A DNA stretch of 64,000 nucleotides from Devosia salina (GCF_019504385.1 NZ_CP080590.1:1096001-1160000), one strand, 5' to 3'. Shown: positions 1 to 9,075, numbered from the stretch's first letter. Notes: generated by a model from the sequence alone, not told the origin. Translations and numbers: made by a program.

Positions 1-152
1 AGGAGGAGGCCTGGACCCCCGCCTTCAAGGATTTGCTGGCCCATCTGTCCAACTATCCCGACTTTGGCCGGCTGGAGCTGGATATTGCGCAGATGCAGCA
101 GGAAGTGCAGGCGGCCGCGGCCGAGTGGTACGCGCGGGCGGCTGAACTCTAG
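1..152 (+). CDS. C-terminal end of an unidentified protein (partial)
   Basis: The third forward frame is open from the window edge to a TAG at 150-152 and gives a 49-residue tail that starts EEAWTPAFKD and ends YARAAEL. It is acidic and probably helical, with a short coiled-coil-like stretch (IAQMQQEVQAAAAEW). The start lies outside the window and I do not recognise the family. It converges on the sensor kinase, whose stop is only 5 bases away. Confidence reflects the codon pattern and clean stop, not a known function. Confidence 0.5.
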   Translation, partial: EEAWTPAFKDLLAHLSNYPDFGRLELDIAQMQQEVQAAAAEWYARAAEL

Positions 153-156
153 CGGC

Positions 157-1791
157 TCAGGCGGCGATCAGTTCGGCTGCTGCCGGGTCGATCGGCAAGG
201 AGATGGCGACCGTGGTGCCCAGCGATGGGCTGGAGTCGATGGCGATGCGCCCGCCGGTCTGTTCGGCGATGGCCCGGGCAATCGAGATGCCGAGGCCCGG
301 CCCGACGCCTTCGCGGGTGAAGCGGGCATCGCCCAGGGCGAAGGGCTGGCTGAGCCCCGCCAGCCGCTCTTCCGACATGCCGATGCCGGTATCGGTGACC
401 TCGATGACCACGCCATCGTCGGCCACGAAGCTGGCGAGCGTCACCTTGCCACCGGTCTCGGTGAAGCGCAGGGCATTGTCCATGATATTGCCCACCATGC
501 GGATCAGTCCGAGCCGGTCGCCACGCAGCACGGCGCCTGTTGCCGGGCCAATATCGAGGGTGATGCCGGCGCGCTTGGCCTGGCCCCTGAACCGCTGCGC
601 GACGACGCCGAGAACCTCGTCCAGCAATACCGGGTCCTGCCGCAGCGCCTTGCTGCCGTTCTCCAGCTCCGCCAGGTCGAGGATCGCCGCAAACGAGGCC
701 AGCAGGTGTTCGCCCGAATTCTTGATGGTGGCGACATATTCGGCATAGCGCGCGTCGCCCAGCGGCCCATAGGTCTGGTGCTGCATCAGGTCGGCAAAGC
801 CGATGATGTGGTTGAGCGGGGTACGGATATCGTGGCTGAGATGGGCAAGGAAATTGGTCTTGGCGCGGCTGGCCGCCTCCGCCTTGAGCTTTTCCTCGTG
901 GTAGCGGCGGGCCAGCAGGCGCTGTTCGTCGCGGATGGCATGTAGCAGGGCGTTCGTTCGCCGGGTTTCGGTAATGTCCGAAACCAGCGTCATGAAGGCG
1001 CCGTCGCCCAGGGGGCGTTCATCGATCTGCAGGCAGGTGCCGTCTTCGCAGTGCAGCTCCAGGAGCCGCACACTGCTATCGTCCCGCACCAGCTTCATGT
1101 AGCCCCCGGCGATCAGGCGGCTGACTGCCTGATGATAGGTGAGCGTGGCATCGTCGATGTCGAGACGGCTGCGATACTGATCATTGCAGACGATCAACTG
1201 CCCGGTGCCGGTCCAGCAGGCCAGGCCCATCGGAATGGCGGCCGCGAGCCGGCTGTAGCTGTCGCGTTGCGTGGGATCGGGCTGGCTGCGGCGGCGCCTT
1301 GAGGCGGCCAGCGTCAGAAGGCCGGCAAGGGCGAAGGCGGCCGCCCCGCGCCCTGCAATCTCTGCAAGGGGCTGGCTAGAGCTCGCAGACACTGCCAGGC
1401 TGCCATGCGGGCCCGCCGGCACCACCAGCGAAAGTGGCGCGGATATATCCGCGCTGGCGTCGATGAACTGGGCATCGATAGCGTCGGAGAACAGCGCCTC
1501 GCTCGCCGCCAGGGACTCTCGTGCCTGGTCCGGTGAGCGCTGCGCCAGATCGGCGGCCAGCATCTCCCCGATCATGGCCAGGTCCCGGCGCGCATCGGCG
1601 AAGGTCTGCGTTGCGTCGTAAGCGACGAACAGGCTTGCGGCGAGGAAGGCCGTGGCGGCAACGGCGGCTGCGGTGTGAGAAAAGCGCCATCCGGGGGAGC
1701 TGGAGCCGCGCGCGCGAAGGTGTTGCTTGTCGTTACCTTTGCCGACGCGGAATCCGAGTGCGCCGGCGCCGGATGCCCCCGACGACCGCAT
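157..1791 (-). CDS. Membrane-anchored PAS sensor histidine kinase
   Basis: About 544 residues. Two membrane segments (about residues 38-58 and 147-164) flank a short periplasmic loop, so the protein should sense from the envelope. A PAS-like region follows, ending in the typical exit VSDITETRR, then the dimerisation helix with phosphoacceptor His in LSHDIRTPLNHI. The ATPase domain has an N box (DNALRFTETGG), a G1 box (DTGIGM) and a G2 box (GVGPGLGISIA). I chose the ATG at 1791 because GGAG sits 6 bases upstream of it; the ATG 12 bases further up has its purine run touching the start codon. No response regulator gene is adjacent, so it is an orphan kinase here. The signal and partner are unknown. 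Confidence 0.85.
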   Translation of the reverse strand: MRSSGASGAGALGFRVGKGNDKQHLRARGSSSPGWRFSHTAAAVAATAFLAASLFVAYDATQTFADARRDLAMIGEMLAADLAQRSPDQARESLAASEALFSDAIDAQFIDASADISAPLSLVVPAGPHGSLAVSASSSQPLAEIAGRGAAAFALAGLLTLAASRRRRSQPDPTQRDSYSRLAAAIPMGLACWTGTGQLIVCNDQYRSRLDIDDATLTYHQAVSRLIAGGYMKLVRDDSSVRLLELHCEDGTCLQIDERPLGDGAFMTLVSDITETRRTNALLHAIRDEQRLLARRYHEEKLKAEAASRAKTNFLAHLSHDIRTPLNHIIGFADLMQHQTYGPLGDARYAEYVATIKNSGEHLLASFAAILDLAELENGSKALRQDPVLLDEVLGVVAQRFRGQAKRAGITLDIGPATGAVLRGDRLGLIRMVGNIMDNALRFTETGGKVTLASFVADDGVVIEVTDTGIGMSEERLAGLSQPFALGDARFTREGVGPGLGISIARAIAEQTGGRIAIDSSPSLGTTVAISLPIDPAAAELIAA

Positions 1792-1939
1792 GAAATTCTC
1801 CATCCTTTAAAGGGGTTTAGCCCCAACCAAACTTGCCCTTAACAAGGTATGAATCAGGTCGCCCCGACTTGTCCAGAGCGTCTGTCAGGGCAAATTTGGC
1901 CGGATGGGAAAAAGCAGAGTCGGCTGAATCACTTAGCGG

Positions 1940-2022
1940 TGAAGAAAAAATCTTCCAAAGATTTTCGCACCATCACCGCCGCGACGGGTTGGCTGCGGAG
2001 GGCGCTGCTGCGCCCCCCGCAA
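1940..2022 (-). terminator. Two hairpins downstream of pepN
   Basis: Just past the pepN stop, read on the minus strand, there is a GC-rich stem (about 2020-1994, GCGGGGGGCGC pairing with GCGCCCTCCGC). Further down is a perfect 8-3-8 stem, AAAATCTT-TGG-AAGATTTT (1965-1947), followed by a T-rich run. The second has terminator form but an AT-rich, weak stem. Together they probably end the pepN transcript before the sensor kinase. The rest of this 237-base gap shows nothing clear. Confidence 0.35.
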
Positions 2023-2028
2023 ACCTGC

Positions 2029-4665
2029 CTAGCCGGCCAGGATGCGGTCGAGGATTTCACCCACATTGCGGCTGAGCTTGTGCTGGTCCTTGAGCGCCTG
2101 CAGGGCCTCCAGTCCCGCATTCCGCCGCGCCGCTTCCAGCGTCGGCAGAATGCGGAAGCCGGTCAGGATGCGCGAGGCCACCTGCGGGTTCACCTTGTCG
2201 ATATCGACAACCGCTTCGGTGATGAAGCGGAAGCCCAGGCCGTCGGTGCGGGTGAACTGCACCGGATTGGTCATCACGAAGCTGCCCAGCAGCGAGCGCA
2301 GCCGGTTGGGGTTGGTGCGCGGAAAGTCGGGCGCCGCCAGCGTGGCGCGCATCCGCTCGATGACCCCTCCGTCCGGAGCCTGTGCGCTGGCCGTGAGCCA
2401 TTTGTCGAACACCAGCGGGTCGCCGGCGAAGCGGGTGCGGAAATCGCCCAGGAGGGCAGGGGCCTCGCTCGTCCAGTTGCGCGCCGAAATGGCCATGGCC
2501 GCATAGCGATCGGTCATGTTGGTCGCGCCAGAATATTGCTCCGCCGCCAGGCCCGCGCCCTGATCCGATCCGGCCACCAATAGGGCCAGCAGGCCATTGC
2601 GCAATGAGCGGCGTCCGGCCTGGTTCGCGTCGGGGCTATAGGGCACGCTGATGGCGAGGTCGCGATAGAGCGCTGTCAGCTTTTCCGCAATCGGACCAAC
2701 CAAGGCCGTTACCAGCGCCTTGCGAGCCTCGGCCACGGCGTCGGGATCGACGTCCTTGCCGATATGGCGACCAACGACCGTCTCGGCCGGAATGTCGATG
2801 GCCTGTGCCTTGAAGGCGTCATCGAGGTCCGGGTTCTCCAGCGTATCGACCAGCGCCTGCCGCAGGGCATCGGCGTCAGTCGCCGACCAAGTGCTCCCCT
2901 GCGCCGCGCTGGCAATCAGCGTCGTCGCCGCCGACTGCAATGCATCCCAGCGGTTGAACGGGTCACTGTCGTGTCGCGCAAGGAACAGAAGGTCGTCCTG
3001 GCTGAGGCCGGACTCCACCTTCACCGGAGCGGAAAAGCCGCGGAACAGCGAGGGAACCGGCTTGTTGGCGACACCGGTAAAGGTCAGCGTCACGCTCTCG
3101 CTGTCGAGCACGATCAGATCGCCCTCCACGGTGCCGCCCGAGACCCCGTTCCAGCCCACGGGGCTGCCATTGGGGCCGATGAGGCCGAACCGCACCGGGA
3201 TCAGCAGCGGCTTCTTGGTCGGTTCCCCTGGGGTGGGGTCGACCTTCTGGGTCAGGGTCAGCGTATAGGTCTGGCTGGCGGCATCGTAGCTGTCCGACAC
3301 GCCGACCTGCGGCGTACCGGCCTGCAGATACCAGGTGGCGAACTGGCTGAGATCGCGGCCGCTCGCATCCTCGAACACCTTGATGAAGGCTTCGATCGTG
3401 GTCGCGTCGCCGTCATGGCGCTCGAAATAGAGGTCCATGGCCTTGCGGAAACCGGCTTCCCCCAGAAGGGTCGCCAGCATGCGCACGATCTCGGCGCCCT
3501 TCTCATAGACAGTGGTCGTATAGAAGTTGTTGATCTCGCGGAAGCTGTCCGGGCGCGGCGGATGGGCCAGCGGGCCGCCATCCTCCGGGAACTGGCTGGT
3601 GCGCAGGTTTTGTACGTCGTGGATGCGCTGCACCGGGCGGCTGCGCTCGTCCGAGGTAAATTCCTGGTCGCGGAAGACGGTCAGGCCTTCCTTGAGGCAA
3701 AGCTGGAACCAGTCGCGGCAGGTGATGCGATTGCCGGTCCAGTTGTGGAAATATTCGTGGGCGATGACCCGCTCGATGCCATGATAATTGGCGTCGGTGG
3801 CCGTCTCGGGCTTCGCAAAGACCAGCCGGTCATTGAAGATGTTAAGCCCCTTGTTCTCCATCGCCCCGAAATTGAAATCGGAGACGGCGACGATGTTGAA
3901 CACGTCCAGGTCATATTCGCGCCCGAAGCGACGTTCGTCCCAGGCCATGGAGCGCTTGAGGCTGTCCATGGCGTAGAAGCACTCGCTTTCCTTGCCATGG
4001 GTGCAATAGATGCCCAGTTCCACCTTGCGGCCGCTCATCGTGGTAAAGCTGTCGGTGATCGAGCCGAGATCGCCCGCTACCAGGGCGAACAGGTAGGCAG
4101 GCTTGAGGAACGGGTCTTCCCAGACGGCAAAGTGCAGGTCGTCGCCCAGTTCACCCTTGTCGACCAGATTGCCATTGGCCAGCAGCACCGGCGCCAGCGC
4201 CTTGGGGGCGCTCATGCGCACCTTGAATGGGGCCAGCACGTCCGGCCGGTCGAGATAATAGGTGATGCGCCGAAACCCCTCGGGCTCGCACTGAGTGCAC
4301 CAGGTGCCGCTGGAGCGATAGAGGCCCATAAGCTTGGTGTTCGACGCGGGCTCGAGCGTGACCTCGGTTTCGAGCACGAACCGGCGATGCGGCGGCTCGA
4401 CCAGGGTCAGGCTGTTGGCATCCGCCGCATAGGCCGAGAGCACCAGCGGCGCGCCATCAAGGGCAATGGAATCGAGCTTGAGGTCGTCGCCATCGAGCAC
4501 CAGAGGCGTCCCCGGCGCGGTGTCCGGCCGTGGCTCCACGGTCAGTTGCGCCCGCACGCGCGTCCTCTCCTCCAGGATCCTGAAATCGAGTTCTACTGAC
4601 ACGATCCGGTACGGGGTCGGGGCATAATCCTTGAGGTAGATGGTCTGTTCGCTCTCGGTGCGCAT
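2029..4665 (-). CDS. pepN: Aminopeptidase N (M1 family)
   Basis: About 878 residues, the usual length for proteobacterial PepN. This cytosolic zinc enzyme removes N-terminal residues from peptides and takes part in peptide turnover. The exopeptidase motif GAMEN is present (NFGAMENKGLN, about residue 270). The zinc site HEYFHNWTGN is at about residue 303, with the third zinc ligand Glu in LKEGLTVFRDQEF. The C-terminal half carries the Ig-like and helical repeat domains of the family. I chose the ATG at 4665 (MRTESEQTIYLKDY) because the family normally begins with such a sequence; an in-frame TTG lies four codons upstream. It is divergent from the ABC exporter pair across a 328-base gap. Confidence 0.96.
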   Translation of the reverse strand: MRTESEQTIYLKDYAPTPYRIVSVELDFRILEERTRVRAQLTVEPRPDTAPGTPLVLDGDDLKLDSIALDGAPLVLSAYAADANSLTLVEPPHRRFVLETEVTLEPASNTKLMGLYRSSGTWCTQCEPEGFRRITYYLDRPDVLAPFKVRMSAPKALAPVLLANGNLVDKGELGDDLHFAVWEDPFLKPAYLFALVAGDLGSITDSFTTMSGRKVELGIYCTHGKESECFYAMDSLKRSMAWDERRFGREYDLDVFNIVAVSDFNFGAMENKGLNIFNDRLVFAKPETATDANYHGIERVIAHEYFHNWTGNRITCRDWFQLCLKEGLTVFRDQEFTSDERSRPVQRIHDVQNLRTSQFPEDGGPLAHPPRPDSFREINNFYTTTVYEKGAEIVRMLATLLGEAGFRKAMDLYFERHDGDATTIEAFIKVFEDASGRDLSQFATWYLQAGTPQVGVSDSYDAASQTYTLTLTQKVDPTPGEPTKKPLLIPVRFGLIGPNGSPVGWNGVSGGTVEGDLIVLDSESVTLTFTGVANKPVPSLFRGFSAPVKVESGLSQDDLLFLARHDSDPFNRWDALQSAATTLIASAAQGSTWSATDADALRQALVDTLENPDLDDAFKAQAIDIPAETVVGRHIGKDVDPDAVAEARKALVTALVGPIAEKLTALYRDLAISVPYSPDANQAGRRSLRNGLLALLVAGSDQGAGLAAEQYSGATNMTDRYAAMAISARNWTSEAPALLGDFRTRFAGDPLVFDKWLTASAQAPDGGVIERMRATLAAPDFPRTNPNRLRSLLGSFVMTNPVQFTRTDGLGFRFITEAVVDIDKVNPQVASRILTGFRILPTLEAARRNAGLEALQALKDQHKLSRNVGEILDRILAG

Positions 4666-4993
4666 GAAGCGGTCCAATTGTCACGTTGTTCTGGTTATGA
4701 GGTGTGGCCGTCAGGTGACAGCCGAGTCTGTGTTCTCGTGTATCCTATGCGGCTCTCGGCTGCATAGCATGACTCTTGTGGCGTCAATTGGGACGACACT
4801 GGGGAGGAGGCGCTAGACGGCTGCCTGCACGACGCTCCTCTGCGCCTTCGTGGTCCCATGAGCGTCGGTTCCGAAATTTCCGCGCGGTTTGTTGCCGGCG
4901 GCCATTTATGCCTTGACCTCAACCGCGCTTGAGGTCGCAAGGGTGTGGGCCATCGGCGAGTTGCCGCGAACGACAACGAGATGGCTACGAACA
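4666..4993. other. Divergent intergenic region pepN / ABC exporter
   Basis: This 328-base non-coding gap lies between the divergent pepN and ABC exporter starts. The only strong structure in it is the SoxR-like dyad at 4915-4936, listed separately. No convincing additional gene was seen. A 24-codon ORF starting at 4859 has no ribosome binding site. Confidence 0.5.
4915..4936. promoter_or_regulatory. SoxR/MerR-like operator dyad
   Basis: A perfect inverted repeat, GACCTCAA-N6-TTGAGGTC, starts two bases inside a TTGACC hexamer (4913-4918) that could be a -35 box. The SoxR operator of the E. coli soxS promoter is a dyad CCTCAA-N6-TTGAGG with the same 6-base spacing, placed between -35 and -10. 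The outer bases here match that pattern; the centre is CCGCGC rather than GTTAAC. It lies 58 bases before the start of the first ABC exporter gene. No MerR-family gene is in the window, so the regulator is inferred. Confidence 0.5.
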
Positions 4994-6844
4994 ATGTTGC
5001 ACTGGTTTGAAAAACGGGTCGATCCCTATCCGCAGGCCGAGCCGGTAGAGCCACCCAAGGGCCTGCTGGCCTTTTGTTTGCACTATAGCGACGGCGCCAA
5101 GCGCTGGCTGGCTGCCATGACCATTCTGGGTGCTGCCATCGCTGCGCTCGAGATCATGTTGTTCGGCTTCATGGGATCGATCGTCGATTGGCTGGGCACC
5201 GCCAATCGCGAGACCTTCCTTGTCGACGAGGGCTGGAAGCTGGCTGGCATGGGCGTACTCCTGCTGCTGGTCATTCCGCTGCTGCAGGTGACCGACGCAA
5301 TGATCATCCACCAGACGCTGCTGGGCAATTTCCCCCAGCGCATCCGCTGGATGGCGCATCGCTATCTCATCCGCCAGTCCATGAGCTACTTCCAGGACGA
5401 GTTTGCGGGCCGCATTGGCGCCAAGCTGATGCAGACCGCCCTCGCCGTGCGCGAAGTGGTCATGAAAGTCCTCGACGTCACCGTATACGTGATTGTCTAT
5501 TTCACCGGCGCCGTCGTCCTCGCCTTCATGAGCGATCCCTGGCTGGCCTTGCCCTTCGTCATCTGGCTGGGCTGCTACCTGGCACTGCTGCGCTATTTCA
5601 TCCCGCGCCTGGGCAAGATTTCCGAGGCCCAGGCCGATGCCCGCTCGCTGATGACCGGCCGGATCGTGGACAGCTACACCAATATCGCCACGGTCAAGCT
5701 CTTCTCTCATTCCAGGCGCGAGGAGGGCTATGCCCGCGAAGCCATGGATGGCTTCCTGGGCACGGTCTACAAGCAGATGCGCATGGTCACGCTCCTGCAG
5801 ACCTCCATCACGCTCATGAACTGCACGCTGCTCTTCGCGGTCTTCGCTGTCGGCATCTGGCAATGGCTGGGTGGCAACATGACCCCCGGGGCAATTGCCG
5901 TGGCCGCCGCCCTGGTGCTGCGCTTCCAGGGCATGAGCCAATGGGTCATGTGGGAAATGTCGGCCCTGTTCGAGAATATCGGCGTCGTGCGCGACGGCAT
6001 CTCGTCCATCTCCCTGCCGCGCGTCGTGGCCGACAAGCCCGAGGCCAAGCCCATCGGCACGGTCAATGGCGATATCAGGTTCGAGAACATCTCGTTCCAC
6101 TATGGCAAGTCCAAGGGCGTCATCGAGGGGCTGAACCTGCATATTCGCCCGGGCGAGAAGATCGGCCTTGTCGGCCGCTCCGGCGCCGGCAAGTCCACCA
6201 TCGTGAACCTTCTGCTGCGCTTCTATGACCGGCAGGAGGGGCGCATCCTCATCGACGGCCAGGACATTGCCGAGGTGACGCAGGATAGCCTCAGGGCCAA
6301 TATCGGCGTGGTCACCCAGGACACTTCGCTGCTGCATCGTTCGGTGCGCGAGAACATCCTCTATGGCCGCCCCGATGCGACCGAGGAGATGATGATCGCC
6401 GCAGCCGAACAGGCCGAGGCCGCCGACTTTATTCCGGGTCTCACCGACCCCAAGGGTCGCAAGAGCTACGACGCCCATGTGGGCGAGCGCGGCGTGAAGC
6501 TGTCCGGCGGGCAGCGCCAGCGCATCGCCATTGCGCGTGTCCTGCTCAAGAACGCGCCGATCCTGGTGCTGGACGAGGCGACCTCGGCACTCGACTCCGA
6601 AGTCGAGGCGGCCATCCAGAGCCAGTTGCAGCGCCTGATGCAGGGCAAGACCGTGATCGCCATCGCCCATCGCCTCTCCACCATCGCCATGATGGACCGG
6701 CTGGTGGTGCTCGATAAGGGCAAGATCGTCGAGCAGGGCACCCACGCCCAGCTCGTCGACAGCGGGGGCATCTACAGCCACCTCTGGCAACGCCAGTCCG
6801 GTGGCTTCATCGACGCCGACCAGCCCGAAGAGGCGGCGCAGTAG
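4994..6844 (+). CDS. ABC exporter half-transporter (membrane plus ATPase), subunit 1
   Basis: 616 residues from the ATG at 4994 (MLHWFEKRVDPYPQ); the frame stays open upstream but that stretch contains the operator and is not membrane-exporter-like. The N-terminal half has about six membrane helices of the type I exporter fold, with the conserved TGRIVDSYTNI coupling region. The ATPase half has Walker A (GRSGAGKST, about residue 397), the signature LSGGQRQRIAIAR (about 502) and Walker B (ILVLDEATSALD, about 522) with catalytic Glu. It resembles MsbA/lipid or multidrug exporters. The next gene encodes a close relative, so the two probably form a heterodimer. The substrate is unknown; the upstream dyad suggests redox or drug response. 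Confidence 0.9.
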   Translation: MLHWFEKRVDPYPQAEPVEPPKGLLAFCLHYSDGAKRWLAAMTILGAAIAALEIMLFGFMGSIVDWLGTANRETFLVDEGWKLAGMGVLLLLVIPLLQVTDAMIIHQTLLGNFPQRIRWMAHRYLIRQSMSYFQDEFAGRIGAKLMQTALAVREVVMKVLDVTVYVIVYFTGAVVLAFMSDPWLALPFVIWLGCYLALLRYFIPRLGKISEAQADARSLMTGRIVDSYTNIATVKLFSHSRREEGYAREAMDGFLGTVYKQMRMVTLLQTSITLMNCTLLFAVFAVGIWQWLGGNMTPGAIAVAAALVLRFQGMSQWVMWEMSALFENIGVVRDGISSISLPRVVADKPEAKPIGTVNGDIRFENISFHYGKSKGVIEGLNLHIRPGEKIGLVGRSGAGKSTIVNLLLRFYDRQEGRILIDGQDIAEVTQDSLRANIGVVTQDTSLLHRSVRENILYGRPDATEEMMIAAAEQAEAADFIPGLTDPKGRKSYDAHVGERGVKLSGGQRQRIAIARVLLKNAPILVLDEATSALDSEVEAAIQSQLQRLMQGKTVIAIAHRLSTIAMMDRLVVLDKGKIVEQGTHAQLVDSGGIYSHLWQRQSGGFIDADQPEEAAQ

Positions 6845-6872
6845 AACGAGTATTGCCGGACGCTCGATCTGT

Positions 6873-6987
6873 TCCCTCCCCCTTGAGGGGAGGGCTAGGG
6901 TGGGGGTTCCGGCGAATGCCACGAGAGTGGAGTTAGGGGAGGGTCCTGAACCCCCACCCCCGGCCCCTCCCCTCAAGGGGGAGGGGA
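6873..6987. repeat. Long imperfect inverted repeat (CCCTCCCC palindromic element)
   Basis: Left arm 6873-6909 and right arm 6948-6987 are near-perfect reverse complements of about 37-40 bases. Each arm itself contains the smaller palindrome CTCCCCTTGAGGGGAG or a variant of it. The 38-base loop is not repetitive. Elements of this C-rich/G-rich form are common between genes in rhizobia-related genomes. Lying between the two exporter genes, it would form a very stable RNA hairpin and might lower read-through or protect the upstream mRNA. The remainder of the 332-base gap 6845-7176 holds only a possible 30-codon ORF. Confidence 0.8.
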
Positions 6988-7032
6988 GGACGTGCCGAGC
7001 CTTCAAGATCAATCAGACCAAGGAGAACCCAG

Positions 7033-7125
7033 ATGGGTGACATCATCACGATCCGACGCAATCGCCATCCCGCTGCGGGAATGACCATCAGCAAACACAC
7101 CAAATCGGACCGATACCGAACCTGA
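7033..7125 (+). CDS. Possible 30-residue small protein or leader
   Basis: A 30-codon ORF (starts MGDIITIRRNRHP, ends KSDRYRT) between the two exporter genes. It has the clearest ribosome binding site in the gap: AAGGAGA at 7020-7026, six bases before the ATG. The peptide is very basic. It ends 51 bases before the second exporter gene. I do not recognise it. The good Shine-Dalgarno is the only evidence; it could be a leader whose translation affects the downstream gene, or the start of a degraded gene. Confidence 0.3.
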   Translation: MGDIITIRRNRHPAAGMTISKHTKSDRYRT

Positions 7126-7176
7126 CCGTAGAGAAACCATCTCCCGTCAGGCGCGGCTCAATAAAAGAGCAGAACA

Positions 7177-9039
7177 ATGTTCAACCGCGTCGTCACCTTC
7201 TTCGACAACCTCTACTCCCCCGTGGCCCTGGCCGAAAATCGCCAGCCGCCCATGGGCCTCAATGCCTTCGTGGGCTATTTCGTCGGCCAGTTCCGGGTCG
7301 CCTTTTTCCTGCGCATCATCCTGGTGGCCATCGGCTCGGTGGCCGATGCGCTGATGCCGGTCTTTGTCGGTCTCGTGGTCGGCATGCTGGCCACCACCAA
7401 TCCGGGTGAAATCTTCGATCAACACAGCCAGACCCTGCTCTGGATGGTGGTGGTCGTCGTGCTGGTCCGCCCGCTGACCTTCCTCCTCGATACGCTCATC
7501 CGCAATCACGGCATCGTCCCCAACCTGGTCGATCTCATCCGCTGGCAGAGCCACTGGCACGTCATCCGCCAGAGCTGGACCTTTTTCCAGAACGACTTTG
7601 CCGGGCGCATCGCCAACAAGATCATCCAGGCCGGCGAGGCTATCGAGATCGGGGTGAACCTGACCATCGACGCGGCCTGGTACGCGCTGGTCTTCGTGGT
7701 CGTGGCCATTGTCGTGCTGGCCCGGCTCGATCCGGTGCTGCTGGTGCCCATCGGGGTCTGGCTGCTGCTTTACGCAGTGCTCTTCACCATCGCCATGCCG
7801 CTCATTGCCCGCTATTCCGAGACGCTCTCGGAGGCCAAGTCGGTAATGACCGGCCGCATCGTGGACAGCTACACCAATATCCAGACCCTCAAAACCTTCG
7901 CCACCGGCGAACACGAGGACCGCTACGTGTCCGACAGCGTGATGGAACACGCGGTTGAATTCCGCAAGCTGATGCGGGTGTTCACCTATATGTGGTCCAT
8001 CCTCTTCCTGCTCAATGCGGGTCTGGTGGTCTCGGTCACCTGGCTGGCGCTGACCGGGTGGAACAATGGTTCGCTGACGGCGGCAGCCGTGGCCACGGCC
8101 ATCCCCTTCGCGCTGCAGATCATGAACATGAGCGGCTGGATCCTCGAAATCGGCTCCAACATTTTCCGCCAGGTCGGCACCACGCGGGATTCGATGGACA
8201 CCATCGCCCAGCCCCTCACCATGCTGGACGCGCCCGAGGCCAGGCCCTTGGAAGTGAAATCCGGTGGGCTGGACTATGACAATGTCAGCTTCAACTACTG
8301 GCGCGGCAAGCAGGGCTCGGTGATCGATGGGTTCAGCCTCTCCGTGGCGCCGGGCGAAAAGATCGGCCTGGTCGGCCGATCGGGCTCGGGCAAGTCGACG
8401 CTGGTCAACCTGGCATTGAGGATGTTCGACGTGCAGGACGGCGCCATCCGCATCGATGGCCAGGACGTGCGGGCGGTGACCCAGGAAAGCCTCAGGGCCG
8501 CCATCGGCCTTGTGAGCCAGGATACGTCCCTGCTGCACCGTTCGGTGCGGGAGAACCTCAAATATGGCCGCCACGACGCGACCGACGAGGAGATGATCCG
8601 GGCCGCCGAACAGGCCAATGTCCACGACGTGATCATGGGCCTGGCCGATCCGCAGGGCCGCACGGGCTATGACGCCCATGTGGGCGAGCGGGGCGTCAAG
8701 CTCTCCGGCGGCCAGCGCCAGCGTGTCGCCATCGCCCGGGTGCTGCTCAAGAACGCCCCGATCCTGGTGCTCGACGAAGCCACCTCGGCCCTCGACAGCG
8801 AGGTCGAAGCGGCCATCCAGGAGCAGCTGACCCAGTTGATGCGCGGCAAGACGGTGATCGCCATTGCCCATCGCCTCTCCACCATCGCGGCCATGGATCG
8901 CCTGGTGGTGCTGGAGCAGGGGCGGATCGTCGAGGAGGGCACCCACGCCCAATTGCTGTCCTCGGGCGGACACTACGCCATGCTCTGGGAGCGCCAGTCC
9001 GGCGGATTTCTCGACTTGGATGCAGCTGCAGCGCAGTAA
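7177..9039 (+). CDS. ABC exporter half-transporter (membrane plus ATPase), subunit 2
   Basis: 620 residues. Same architecture as the upstream exporter: about six N-terminal membrane helices, the shared MTGRIVDSYTNI segment, then Walker A (GRSGSGKST, about residue 398), signature LSGGQRQRVAIAR (about 508) and Walker B ILVLDEATSALD (about 527). The ATPase halves are very similar to each other (both have SQDTSLLHRSVREN or TQDTSLLHRSVREN). The membrane halves differ more. This points to an old duplication that now acts as a heterodimer; both ATP sites look intact. It may be co-transcribed with the upstream gene unless the inverted repeat stops transcription. Confidence 0.9.
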   Translation: MFNRVVTFFDNLYSPVALAENRQPPMGLNAFVGYFVGQFRVAFFLRIILVAIGSVADALMPVFVGLVVGMLATTNPGEIFDQHSQTLLWMVVVVVLVRPLTFLLDTLIRNHGIVPNLVDLIRWQSHWHVIRQSWTFFQNDFAGRIANKIIQAGEAIEIGVNLTIDAAWYALVFVVVAIVVLARLDPVLLVPIGVWLLLYAVLFTIAMPLIARYSETLSEAKSVMTGRIVDSYTNIQTLKTFATGEHEDRYVSDSVMEHAVEFRKLMRVFTYMWSILFLLNAGLVVSVTWLALTGWNNGSLTAAAVATAIPFALQIMNMSGWILEIGSNIFRQVGTTRDSMDTIAQPLTMLDAPEARPLEVKSGGLDYDNVSFNYWRGKQGSVIDGFSLSVAPGEKIGLVGRSGSGKSTLVNLALRMFDVQDGAIRIDGQDVRAVTQESLRAAIGLVSQDTSLLHRSVRENLKYGRHDATDEEMIRAAEQANVHDVIMGLADPQGRTGYDAHVGERGVKLSGGQRQRVAIARVLLKNAPILVLDEATSALDSEVEAAIQEQLTQLMRGKTVIAIAHRLSTIAAMDRLVVLEQGRIVEEGTHAQLLSSGGHYAMLWERQSGGFLDLDAAAAQ

Positions 9040-9041
9040 AC

Positions 9042-9069
9042 GAGGGGGCGGGGTCAAATCCCGCCCCTC
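9042..9069. terminator. GC-rich hairpin between convergent genes
   Basis: GAGGGGGCGGG pairs with CCCGCCCCTC around a 7-base loop, in the 36-base gap between the convergent exporter and GGDEF/EAL genes. There is no T-run on either side, so it would act as a bidirectional barrier rather than a textbook intrinsic terminator. Confidence 0.45.
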
Positions 9070-9075
9070 ACGCCA

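Noticed and set aside
2764..4599. A 611-codon plus-strand frame opposite pepN
   Set aside because: Antisense shadow of a gene with all M1 aminopeptidase motifs; no ribosome binding site or domain.
6873..6987. Inverted repeat as the ends of an insertion sequence or as a CRISPR unit
   Set aside because: The arms are only 38 bases apart with no transposase, and the repeat occurs once. It is a palindromic intergenic element.
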